In this document: in pieces, positions 31,066 to 38,011 of the stretch
Numbering within the stretch: the first letter of the stretch is position 1
Layout: each line of letters starts with the position of its first letter
DNA from: Sporosarcina sp. FSL K6-1508
GTDB lineage: Bacteria > Bacillota > Bacilli > Bacillales_A > Planococcaceae
Assembly (NCBI RefSeq): GCF_038007465.1
Contig: NZ_JBBOXF010000001.1
Span: 3,793,001-3,857,000 of the forward strand
Reading direction: 5' to 3'
DNA length: 64,000 nucleotides
Program-made: the position numbers and the translations under genes
Notes under the pieces: model-generated
Database searches by the model: none
Told to the model about the DNA's origin: nothing
Seen by the model: only the letters and a program-made list of their open reading frames with translations

Positions 31066-31344
31066 CTAGATTAATAAATTGATAAATCCTGTTACTGCGC
31101 TACCCATCGTGCTTAATACGTTTGCTAGTATTGTCAACCCGTCCATTCCGGCGATGAATGCTACTAATACATCCGGTGATGACGTCGCCGTTGACCACTT
31201 CTGAAAGGTTGACATTGACGGTTCCTTTGAACCGTTTTCGAGTTTAGACACATCCGATTGATTGATGAACAGCCGGAAAGCCAGTTCCGATTGGCTTAAC
31301 CCTGACCGTTCTCGGCATGCCTTTAAGATTGATCCGTAATTCAC
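31066..31344 (-). CDS. Xre-family regulator with hydrophobic tail
   Basis: 92 residues. Residues 5-50 are a helix-turn-helix (S-G-L-S-Q-S-E-L-A-F-R-L then Q-S-D-V-S-K-L-E-N-G). Residues 58-92 are hydrophobic (V-L-V-A-F-I-A-G-M), an unusual end that may make it membrane-bound or multimeric. A palindrome at 31364-31380 just upstream may be its operator. Confidence 0.72.
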   Translation of the reverse strand: MNYGSILKACRERSGLSQSELAFRLFINQSDVSKLENGSKEPSMSTFQKWSTATSSPDVLVAFIAGMDGLTILANVLSTMGSAVTGFINLLI

Positions 31345-31363
31345 TATTTCTCCCCCGTTCAGT

Positions 31364-31380
31364 TATTCCGAATTGGAATA
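31364..31380. promoter_or_regulatory. 17-bp palindrome upstream of the Xre gene
   Basis: TATTCC-GAATT-GGAATA, perfect 6-bp arms, 20 bases ahead of the Xre-family start. It differs from the GCAAC operators of the main repressor, so it may serve the adjacent regulator. Confidence 0.45.
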
Positions 31381-31496
31381 TGGATTCAACTAATCTTGTT
31401 ATATAGTTAACTTGTAGGTGAGACCCCTCCTACAACCTCTAAATACTGCGCTTCGAAAACTCCGTGTAACAAGGGGCTTGCCCGCCCCTCTTCGCT

Positions 31497-31691
31497 TTAC
31501 ACCAACAAATCGGATACTTGCTCTAACATCCGTATGATTTCGGCAATTGCTTCACGAGAAGCAACGATCTCTGCTACATCCACTCTGTCTTCACTTATAA
31601 AACTTCGCAGATTAATTATTGCGATCTCGTTCCCCTCAACGTCGGCATTGAAGCTGTATCCTTCTGAGATTACGCTTAGTTTTTTCAACAT
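31497..31691 (-). CDS. hypothetical phage protein, 64 residues
   Basis: MLKKLSVISEGYSFNADVEG, a beta N-terminus then a helical end (A-I-A-E-I-I-R-M-L-E-Q). Three bases after the antirepressor gene. Not recognised. Confidence 0.6.
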   Translation of the reverse strand: MLKKLSVISEGYSFNADVEGNEIAIINLRSFISEDRVDVAEIVASREAIAEIIRMLEQVSDLLV

Positions 31692-31693
31692 CC

Positions 31694-32449
31694 TTACACA
31701 CCCGCCGTTTCAGTTAGTTGGTATTTCGCTAGATTCAATTGATACTTAACCGCCAATTCCTTGATGACTGTTATATAAACGCTGATAAGCTTTTTATCCT
31801 CTGCAATGACATCCAATTTAGTCACCTTATTGATTGCCGTTTTCGAAGATCCTCTTAACGCCATTTTCGAGTGCCTGTTTTCAAGTCGAATATCTAAATT
31901 ACATGCCCCTCGGCTTTCTAGCAGTTGATAGCTTTCGTTTCGGACTTCTCGGTAATATTCACCACCACCAAGCTTCATTACGATTGCATTGATGATCCGA
32001 TTCGCTTGGTTTCTCCAGTCCTTAACATCCATTGAAAGAATGCTTACAATGTTGTCTTGTTTTTCTTCTACTACCGTTATTCGTCTTTCTTGCTCTAAAC
32101 CTTGCTGTGCGATCATCGCGATTAACTCCGCAGACGAAACTTGCGGTATCGTCTGTTGACTTGACTGATTCTCCAACTCTTCTATACGCTTAATAACTCT
32201 GAATCTAGTCATAGCGTCATATTTTAAAGCTAGTTGCATAGCGCCATCTTTACCGAATGTGTAGCAGGGCTGTTCTTTGTTTTGAGAATCGGCGTATGAG
32301 GTCAATCCAAAAATGGATGCACCCACTTCATCACCTAATTCATCAATTTCATTGCGAATATCTCGCATGATGTGGAAATGTTTCTTACCTACGATTTCCG
32401 CAATATCCAGACTTGTTATTTCAATGCTGCTTGTCAGTAATTTATCCAT
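31694..32449 (-). CDS. Rha-family antirepressor with ORF6C C-terminus
   Basis: 251 residues from MDKLLTSSIEITSLDIAEIV; AGGAGGAAATTCA makes this ATG the start. The N-terminal Rha domain shows K-K-H-F-H-I-M-R-D-I and L-A-L-K-Y-D-A-M-T-R-F; the C-terminal half (about 130-251) has R-I-I-N-A-I-V-M-K-L-G-G-G as in ORF6C domains. Such proteins regulate the lysis-lysogeny decision. It is the first long gene of the early operon. Confidence 0.8.
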   Translation of the reverse strand: MDKLLTSSIEITSLDIAEIVGKKHFHIMRDIRNEIDELGDEVGASIFGLTSYADSQNKEQPCYTFGKDGAMQLALKYDAMTRFRVIKRIEELENQSSQQTIPQVSSAELIAMIAQQGLEQERRITVVEEKQDNIVSILSMDVKDWRNQANRIINAIVMKLGGGEYYREVRNESYQLLESRGACNLDIRLENRHSKMALRGSSKTAINKVTKLDVIAEDKKLISVYITVIKELAVKYQLNLAKYQLTETAGV

Positions 32450-32518
32450 TGAATTTCCTCCTTTTAGTAGGTATTCTGTCCCTCGCTGTCGAACAGTGAC
32501 AATGAAGGGGGTGTAAAC

Positions 32519-32773
32519 ATGTTTGAAAACGATATTGATTTCAATCAAGCTTTGCTAGTTGCTCTAAAAGGCATTCACGACGAGCCCGAAGATATTGATT
32601 TCTGGCACAATGATTTATCAGGATTAGCTTTCACTGAAGTATTGAAACACGCTCTGAATTTCCGTTTAGCAACGGGATTCACGTTGTTGGTCGGCGCTGA
32701 TGAAGGACTCACCGTTTCGTTTCAAGATCCAAAATTGACTAACGAAGGGTTATGGTATCTCGAAGACCGGTAA
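32519..32773 (+). CDS. plus-strand small protein inside the early operon
   Basis: 84 residues: MFENDIDFNQALLVALKGIH, acidic helix, and C-terminal P-K-L-T-N-E-G-L-W-Y-L-E-D-R similar to the end of YjcQ-like winged helices. AAGGGGGTG lies eight bases before the ATG, so it is a genuine gene. It is divergent from the antirepressor and overlaps the 3' end of the minus gene at 32739 by 35 nt. Role unknown, possibly a regulator. Confidence 0.65.
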   Translation: MFENDIDFNQALLVALKGIHDEPEDIDFWHNDLSGLAFTEVLKHALNFRLATGFTLLVGADEGLTVSFQDPKLTNEGLWYLEDR

Positions 32774-32921
32774 TCTTTTCTTTAGATAATTTCGCTTTCA
32801 TAATTTCGACTACCTGTTCTGTTTCGAAAATCCGTATGTTGTGCTTGACCAGTACTGTTATAATCTGATCAGCCGCAGCAATTAGATTTTTTTGGTGGCT
32901 TACTGTGATTTCCATTTCCAT
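32739..32921 (-). CDS. small helical phage protein, 60 residues
   Basis: MEMEITVSHQKNLIAAADQI, helical; GGAGATGGAATGG is upstream. Its last 35 nt overlap the plus-strand gene tail to tail. Not recognised. Confidence 0.55.
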   Translation of the reverse strand: MEMEITVSHQKNLIAAADQIITVLVKHNIRIFETEQVVEIMKAKLSKEKITGLRDTITLR

Positions 32922-32931
32922 TCCATCTCCT

Positions 32932-33075
32932 TTACGAAAGATATTTATTCAAACGAGTAAATGCATTTTCTAATTCTGCTTTTACCTGTGATGCAACACC
33001 GGTCGTCGTTACAGCGGCGACCACTAATTTCAACTCTTCAACTTCCTTTTCAAGTTGTTCAATACGCTCCTCCAT
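32932..33075 (-). CDS. coiled-coil microprotein, 47 residues
   Basis: MEERIEQLEKEVEELKLVVA, a regular heptad coiled coil followed by a short polar helix. GGGGGGAAAGAAA precedes the ATG. Such small coiled coils are common in early phage operons. Unknown role. Confidence 0.6.
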   Translation of the reverse strand: MEERIEQLEKEVEELKLVVAAVTTTGVASQVKAELENAFTRLNKYLS

Positions 33076-33159
33076 TTTCTTTCCCCCCCTATATAGATGA
33101 TTTGTATTGCTCCCTAGTTATCGCTTTATCAATGAAGATAGTTGCGATTTATGAATCCC

Positions 33160-33465
33160 TCACCCAACATTGAAATAACTCGTGTTGTCTTCCGCCCATT
33201 GAGTATGGCGATCAATCCACTCGAAAAGTTTGTCTGTACGAACCAACACTCCAATTTCTCGACAAACAGGGAATCCAGGTCTTTTCAGTAACTCCGAAGT
33301 CGTTGTTGGACCAATGTGCAACAAATCCATCAGCTGCGCTCGAGTGAGCAATGGTGGCAAGTTGCGCATCGGTGATGCATCTTTCATGATTTGCTGCATT
33401 TCTTCACGAAGCTTTGGAAGTAATGCTTCCGCAAGTTTTTCGTAGTCAAATTCCATGGTTAGCAT
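33160..33465 (-). CDS. excisionase-like helix-turn-helix protein
   Basis: 101 residues with AGGAGA six bases before the ATG. Residues 38-85 are a winged helix (L-L-T-R-A-Q-L-M-D-L-L-H-I-G-P, then R-P-G-F-P-V-C-R-E-I-G), the pattern of DNA-binding domains related to Xis and SknR-region proteins. It may be the excision factor or an early regulator. Second gene downstream of cro. Confidence 0.68.
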   Translation of the reverse strand: MLTMEFDYEKLAEALLPKLREEMQQIMKDASPMRNLPPLLTRAQLMDLLHIGPTTTSELLKRPGFPVCREIGVLVRTDKLFEWIDRHTQWAEDNTSYFNVG

Positions 33466-33487
33466 GTTCTTTCTCCTTTCTCTCCTT

Positions 33488-33597
33488 CACGTCCACCAAT
33501 CAAAGTTCGAAGTCTTCGCGTAACCAATTGGCGTGGCTCCCTTCTATAAGAAGATCATGGCCGACTCCGCTCGTTCGAACTTTCATTGCTGGACGTG
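33488..33597. repeat. 24-bp imperfect inverted repeat between cro and the Xis-like gene
   Basis: Left arm 33488-33511 (CACGTCCA-N6-AAAGTTCGAA), right arm 33574-33597; 22 of 24 positions pair. The 62-base loop holds CTTCT-ATA-AGAAG. On the minus strand a 28-codon frame (MKVRTSGVGHDLLIEGSHAN...) spans arm to arm but has no ribosome site. It may be a transcript-level structure controlling early genes. Confidence 0.65.
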
Positions 33598-33607
33598 AGA
33601 TATATTT

Positions 33608-33847
33608 TTAAACGACCGCTCTTTTTTGCAACTCAAGGTTGCATTTTACCTCAAAAAAAATGGTCCAATCCAACCCTAGAAATGAACCGATTTTTTTGGC
33701 CACTTCTACCGATGGCCTTCTCTCCCCATTTTCAATCATGCCGTAAAATTGTCTAGTAATGTTTGCGTGATCCGCAACGTCTTGGTGTGAAAAACCAAGA
33801 ATATTTCTCTTGTCAATAAGTGTGGCTTGTAAGTCTTTGGACATCAT
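33608..33847 (-). CDS. Cro-like Xre-family regulator
   Basis: 79 residues from MMSKDLQATLIDKRNILGFS; GGAGGTGAGA puts the start at 33847 or 33844. Helix-turn-helix at about residues 14-50 (F-S-H-Q-D-V-A-D-H-A-N-I then Y-G-M-I-E-N-G-E-R). First gene of the rightward-to-leftward early operon, divergent from the repressor. One GCAAC-N5-GTTGC site lies within its coding end (33628-33642). Confidence 0.8.
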   Translation of the reverse strand: MMSKDLQATLIDKRNILGFSHQDVADHANITRQFYGMIENGERRPSVEVAKKIGSFLGLDWTIFFEVKCNLELQKRAVV

Positions 33848-33861
33848 TCTCACCTCCGTTC

Positions 33862-33976
33862 GCAACCTCAAGTTGCTTATAACTGTATATTACACGCAAC
33901 TGCCAGTTGCGTCAAGTAATAAATGCAACTTTTAATTGCATTAGTGATATTTTCTCCCTACGCAACTGTTTGTTGC
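33862..33976. promoter_or_regulatory. repressor operator array, GCAAC-N5-GTTGC
   Basis: Four sites in the divergent intergenic region: 33862-33876, 33896-33910, 33925-33939 (one mismatch, ATTGC) and 33962-33976; a fifth at 33628-33642 lies inside cro. Each is a 15-bp palindrome. The plus-strand -10 TATACT (33979-33984) adjoins the last site, so the repressor promoter is probably self-regulated. Confidence 0.85.
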
Positions 33977-34019
33977 GGTATACTATTCATAAATAAATCA
34001 ATAGAAATAGGTGGTTGCG

Positions 34020-34433
34020 GTGTTTTCTGTAAAGCTAAAGCAGTTAAGGAAAAATAAGAAACTCACCCAAGAAGATATGGCGCAATATTTAGGGATAACG
34101 AGACAAGGTTATGCGAAGTACGAAAACGACAACAGCGAGCCGTCTTTAGCTATGCTTGTAAAAATAGCGGATATGTTCGCCGTTCCTCTTGACGATCTTT
34201 TAGGTAGAACAATGGAAGCTACCGAACCCGCTGACGATAAATCATCTACATACATGAGGTTAGGAATTCCGAAAGAAGACTACGATCTACTTACTTCCTA
34301 CCAACACGTAGTATTAGATTGGGCTGTTTCACAAAATGACTTCCACTTTAAGAATCAAAGCGATAATGTACTAGATATGATGGAAAGATTAGAAATTATT
34401 TATGAATACGAAATGGCTAGGAAAGATAAGTAA
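34020..34433 (+). CDS. phage repressor, Xre family
   Basis: 137 residues from a GTG at 34020-34022, five bases after AGGTGG (an in-frame GTG at 34011 lies inside that site). Helix-turn-helix at about residues 6-60 (L-R-K-N-K-K-L-T-Q-E-D-M-A, then R-Q-G-Y-A-K-Y-E-N). The C-terminal part lacks a LexA-type protease domain, so release should depend on ImmA-type cleavage or the Rha antirepressor. First gene of the lysogeny operon. Confidence 0.85.
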   Translation: MFSVKLKQLRKNKKLTQEDMAQYLGITRQGYAKYENDNSEPSLAMLVKIADMFAVPLDDLLGRTMEATEPADDKSSTYMRLGIPKEDYDLLTSYQHVVLDWAVSQNDFHFKNQSDNVLDMMERLEIIYEYEMARKDK

Positions 34434-34447
34434 GGGGTGGTATGTGT

Positions 34448-35191
34448 ATGGATGGTGGTATCGGAATGGAAAAAAAGAAATCTCAAAAACCGTTTTATAA
34501 AAAGTGGTGGTTTATTGTGGTTGTCGCGCTCTTTGTTATCGGACTTATAGGTGCAGAGTTAGATGATGGTGACGAAGTGAAGGGAGAACCAAAGGATGAA
34601 CCGACGAAGGTCGTGACGTCCGCTCCAGTTAAAGCAGAAGTGGATGTTGAAGCTGATGCAGCAGAGCGACAAAGAGAGATTGATGAATTGGCAACCGAAA
34701 TGAAAAAAGCTGAAGAAGAAGAGGCAGCCAAAAAAGCCGCTGCTAAAGCTAAAGCAAAAGAAGAGCTTGAAAGCATGGACCCGAAATCACGAATAGAAAA
34801 AATTGTTACAGATAAACTAAAAAATAAGACAAATACGGATAAAGAACGCATCGTAAGCGTTGAGCAGTTACCTGAAGATGATGAATCACTATATTTCATA
34901 GTTTTACTGAATGCCAATGAAAACTTAACAAACAATTTAACTAGACACTCCATGTTAATGGATTCAAAGGAGATACTTGAACCTATCTCTAAGATTAAGA
35001 ACATGAATAAAGTTGTCCTCCAGTGGCAACTACCGTTGATTGATTCCTACGGGAACACCAAAGATGGATTGGTAATGACTATCAATCTAGAAAGAGATGC
35101 GTTGGATAAAATCAATTGGGAAAACTTCAATGTTGAAAAATTCCCAGATGTGTCAAAAACGTATTTCGAACATCCAGCCATCAAAAAGTAA
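34448..35191 (+). CDS. membrane-anchored lysogeny protein with shared C-terminal domain
   Basis: 247 residues; ATG codons at 34442, 34448 and 34466 compete and GGGGTGG spacing favours 34448. One membrane helix (W-W-F-I-V-V-V-A-L-F-V-I-G-L-I-G), then an acidic alanine-lysine-rich coiled stalk (about 60-105) and a domain of about 139 residues from D-P-K-S-R-I-E to Y-F-E-H-P-A-I-K-K. The latter aligns without gaps with the P2 protein at 47028-47750, identical at about 89 of 139 positions by my count. Position 8 bases after the repressor implies expression in the lysogen; superinfection exclusion is a guess. Confidence 0.72.
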   Translation: MDGGIGMEKKKSQKPFYKKWWFIVVVALFVIGLIGAELDDGDEVKGEPKDEPTKVVTSAPVKAEVDVEADAAERQREIDELATEMKKAEEEEAAKKAAAKAKAKEELESMDPKSRIEKIVTDKLKNKTNTDKERIVSVEQLPEDDESLYFIVLLNANENLTNNLTRHSMLMDSKEILEPISKIKNMNKVVLQWQLPLIDSYGNTKDGLVMTINLERDALDKINWENFNVEKFPDVSKTYFEHPAIKK

Positions 35192-35193
35192 CC

Positions 35194-35217
35194 GCCCTGC
35201 CCAGGGCTTTTCTTTTA
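35194..35217 (+). terminator. terminator after the membrane lysogeny gene
   Basis: GCCC-TGCCCA-GGGC followed by TTTTCTTTT on the plus strand, three bases after the stop. ImmA and integrase genes beyond would need read-through or their own start. Confidence 0.7.
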
Positions 35218-35257
35218 CTCCTTAGACCAAACGTACATTCCCGTGGGAGGTAATAAC

Positions 35258-35755
35258 ATGAGATACACATACAATTCAATCGAAGATTATGTAAATAAAA
35301 TGTATAAATCTATCGGGGTCTACCATTCCAGGCAGCTGGTTATTAAAACAATCGCCGACAGACTAGGATTAACGATCATTTATGCACCGATGGAATCTAC
35401 GCACTACGGAAGTGTAATCTACTTGGATAATCGGCTCTCGGACATGGAGCAGTGGCAGGATTTCGGGCACGAACTATGTCACGTTTTATGGCATGCCGGT
35501 AACCAACTTGTAATGCCGCCTCTACATCGAGATTATCAAGAGTGGAAAGCTTTCAACTTTTGTATGCACGTTTGTGTACCGACATTTATGCTTGATAATC
35601 TGAATTTCCCGCGAGACTTTATAGGTGCTGCGTGTCTGATTCAAGAAACATTTAATGTTACGTACGAATTCGCAGAAATGCGATTAGAACAATGGCGCCA
35701 ACAAATTGAGGGCCATTCGTTTCAATTAAAACTCTTTCAGGAGGTGATGCGATAA
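35258..35755 (+). CDS. ImmA/IrrE-type metallopeptidase
   Basis: 165 residues from MRYTYNSIEDYVNKMYKSIG behind GGGAGGTAATAAC. Zinc motif H-E-L-C-H (G-H-E-L-C-H-V-L-W-H) near residue 75, with the downstream glutamate-rich helix K-A-F-N-F-C-M-H. ImmA of ICEBs1 cleaves its element's Xre repressor on DNA damage, so this protein probably releases the repressor encoded 1.2 kb upstream. Confidence 0.85.
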   Translation: MRYTYNSIEDYVNKMYKSIGVYHSRQLVIKTIADRLGLTIIYAPMESTHYGSVIYLDNRLSDMEQWQDFGHELCHVLWHAGNQLVMPPLHRDYQEWKAFNFCMHVCVPTFMLDNLNFPRDFIGAACLIQETFNVTYEFAEMRLEQWRQQIEGHSFQLKLFQEVMR

Positions 35756-35792
35756 GCTAAGCGGTTCGATTGACAAGCGAAGGAGGGGTTTT

Positions 35793-36953
35793 ATGCATTG
35801 CAAAGAGTTAGTTAAGGGGAAAAAGTGGGTTTGTGTCGCAGACGGACCATCCCATCCAGTTACAGGGAAAAGGAGACAGGTATCTCGGAGCGCGAAGGGA
35901 AAAGGCGAAGCGATTAAGAAGGTGGAGCAAGCCGTTAAAGAGTTGGAGAGCGCCATTGTCTACCACAAGGACATTACTGTCCGTGAGTACTCGAGAGAGT
36001 GGTACCAACAGTATCTAAGACGTGGCAGAAAAGAGACTACGAACGGTATCAGAGAGGAGGATGCCACTACGCTGAATGGCTTTATGGGTTCGTTGGAAAT
36101 AAAAGCCGTTACCCCTAAAGGGTACCAAAACTTTTTAAATTATCTCTTCGACAAAGGGTACGCCCTTAACACGATAAAAAGGATCCACAGTACAGGCCGC
36201 ATGATATTCAAAAAGGCACTTGAAGATAAAGCGATAGATGCGGATCCAACTACAAATGTGTTTATCCCTCGAAAAAAGATAACTGTTGAAGAAATAGAAA
36301 ACGACACCGTAAAAGATATGTACTTAGAAGTTGAAGAATTGAAGTTGTTTTTAGTGGAAGTAGACAAATACGTTAACTTTGTTTATGTGGCATTGATTTA
36401 CTTGCTAACCTTTTCTGGTATGCGTCCTGGCGAAGCTGCTGCACTTCACAAAAAAGATGTCTTGTTTGAATCGTCACAAGTTCGAATTACAAAGACGCTG
36501 CAATACGGGAAAAAAGGAGAAAACAAAATCATACCACCTAAGACAATGACAGCCGTCCGTACTGTGGACTTGGATAAAAAAATCATGTCTATGCTACAAC
36601 AGTTAATTGACTATAAAAAAGAGGTGGGTTATCCTGAAAGCGAATTTCTTTTTGCTATGAGTGATGGTCATCCACCGACAGTACCTTTAATAAGAAATGT
36701 AGTTAAACGAATCGCCAAAAGAGCAGGCATAAAGAAAATGATGAACTCTTATATTTTGCGCCATACCCACATAAGTCTATTGGCCGAAGCTGGCGCCGAC
36801 CTCCCCCACATTATGCAAAGGGTCGGACACAAAAATGAATCGACCACTACTGAAGTATATCTCCACACCACGAAGGGAGTGAGAGATTCGCTTACTTCAA
36901 AAATGAGTGATCGATTCGGTGATTTGATGTCGTCGAAGAGAAACGGTGAGTAA
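35793..36953 (+). CDS. int: tyrosine integrase, prophage P1
   Basis: 386 residues. Arm-binding N-terminal domain (K-K-W-V-C-V-A-D-G-P), core-binding domain about 60-165, and catalytic domain with S-G-M-R-P-G-E (Arg), Y-I-L-R-H-T-H (His-x2-Arg in the form L-R-H-T-H), V-G-H-K-N-E-S and V-Y-L-H (nucleophile Tyr). It ends 96 bases before the resD stop, so the attachment site is close to or in the resD 3' end. Confidence 0.93.
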   Translation: MHCKELVKGKKWVCVADGPSHPVTGKRRQVSRSAKGKGEAIKKVEQAVKELESAIVYHKDITVREYSREWYQQYLRRGRKETTNGIREEDATTLNGFMGSLEIKAVTPKGYQNFLNYLFDKGYALNTIKRIHSTGRMIFKKALEDKAIDADPTTNVFIPRKKITVEEIENDTVKDMYLEVEELKLFLVEVDKYVNFVYVALIYLLTFSGMRPGEAAALHKKDVLFESSQVRITKTLQYGKKGENKIIPPKTMTAVRTVDLDKKIMSMLQQLIDYKKEVGYPESEFLFAMSDGHPPTVPLIRNVVKRIAKRAGIKKMMNSYILRHTHISLLAEAGADLPHIMQRVGHKNESTTTEVYLHTTKGVRDSLTSKMSDRFGDLMSSKRNGE

Positions 36954-37048
36954 ATGTTAGTGGAATGTTAGTTTTTCTAAATCCACCACCATTTAACACC
37001 CAACGACCATTGATGCTATGCGGTTTTCAACAGATGGAATTCCATATT
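36954..37048. other. right end of prophage P1, attachment region
   Basis: 95 bases between int and the resD stop. ATGTTAG-TGGA-ATGTTAG is a tandem repeat of the kind bound by integrase arm domains; GTGGA/TCCAC with inner TTAG/CTAA forms a hairpin that may end int transcription. The core site cannot be fixed without the left end. The last bases of resD itself may be the core. Confidence 0.55.
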
Positions 37049-37768
37049 CTATTCATTGGGAATCTCGAACTTGTAGCCGACTCCCCAAACAGTGACGATC
37101 ATTTTTGCAGCCTGCTCAGAGACACGGCTCAGCTTTTCACGAAGTCGTTTGACGTGCGTATCGACTGTCCGAAGATCTCCAAAAAATTCATAATGCCATA
37201 CTTCTTTTAACAATTGCTCTCTGTCGAAGACTTTGTCCGGCGATTTCGCTAGGAAATAGAGCAATTCATATTCTTTCGGCGTCAGCGCCACTTCTTTCCC
37301 GTCCGCAGTCACACGGTGTGCGTCATGATCAATCGTCAGCTGTGGAAATACGACTAAGTCTTTTGATGTTGAAGCTGATGATGAGCCTGGGAATGTAACA
37401 GATCTTTTTAAAATTGCTTTAACGCGTAAAACAACTTCACGCGGACTGAACGGTTTCACTATGTAGTCATCCGCCCCTGATTCAAAGCCAATAATTCTAT
37501 CGGACTCTTCACCCTTTGCAGTCAGCATAATGACAGGTGTCATTATTTTCTTTTCTCTCAGTTCCTGCAATACTTCCAGTCCGTCTTTTTCAGGCATCAT
37601 TAAATCGAGTAAAATACAATCGTAATTATTTACAAGCGCTTTTTCAAGTGCTTCCGCACCATCAACCGCTTCTTCAATTTCATAGCCTTCACGAGTTAAA
37701 TACATATTTAACAGACGACGAATCCTCTCTTCGTCATCAACAACTAACAATGTCACTTTTTCTTCCAC
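37049..37768 (-). CDS. resD: response regulator ResD
   Basis: 239 residues from GTG behind GAAAGGGGT. Receiver domain 1-120 with phospho-acceptor in C-I-L-L-D-L-M-M-P-E-K-D-G, K in I-V-K-P-F-S; winged-helix OmpR-type domain 135-235 ending W-G-V-G-Y-K-F-E-I. In Bacillus ResD with kinase ResE controls respiration and anaerobic genes. ResE normally follows directly; here the P1 integrase does. Full length, no truncation. Confidence 0.93.
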   Translation of the reverse strand: MEEKVTLLVVDDEERIRRLLNMYLTREGYEIEEAVDGAEALEKALVNNYDCILLDLMMPEKDGLEVLQELREKKIMTPVIMLTAKGEESDRIIGFESGADDYIVKPFSPREVVLRVKAILKRSVTFPGSSSASTSKDLVVFPQLTIDHDAHRVTADGKEVALTPKEYELLYFLAKSPDKVFDREQLLKEVWHYEFFGDLRTVDTHVKRLREKLSRVSEQAAKMIVTVWGVGYKFEIPNE

Positions 37769-37930
37769 GAATAATTACCCCTTTCAAGTAGCTCCTAAGT
37801 CCATTGTACAAGTGGTCGTGTAAAAAAGAAACAGAAAAGCGGCAACGGCATGCTTAGACGCAACTCCCATGTGGCAGACCGGTGAAGGAGTGCCCTTGCT
37901 GCACAGACAGACTCACTCGTAATTGAATAA

Positions 37931-37982
37931 TAAAAAGACTGCATGGAAGTAGTTGTAATCCAACTACTTCCATACAGTCTTC
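37931..37982 (-). terminator. terminator of the resABC operon
   Basis: Long stem: AAGACTG-T-ATGGAAGTAGTTG pairs with CAACTACTTCCAT-G-CAGTCTT on the minus strand (one mismatch), followed by TTTTTATTATT. resD therefore needs its own promoter; TACAAT at about 37802-37807 is a weak -10 candidate in the 160-base gap. Confidence 0.9.
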
Positions 37983-38011
37983 GATTAAATGTCCAGACTT
38001 CCGTTTTTTCT

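Noticed and set aside
33414..33611. Plus-strand frame across the inverted repeat between cro and the Xis-like gene
   Set aside because: No ribosome site and it spans both the minus-strand gene end and the hairpin.
37049..37768. resD truncated by prophage insertion
   Set aside because: The protein has full length and a normal OmpR-type C-terminus (W-G-V-G-Y-K-F-E-I).
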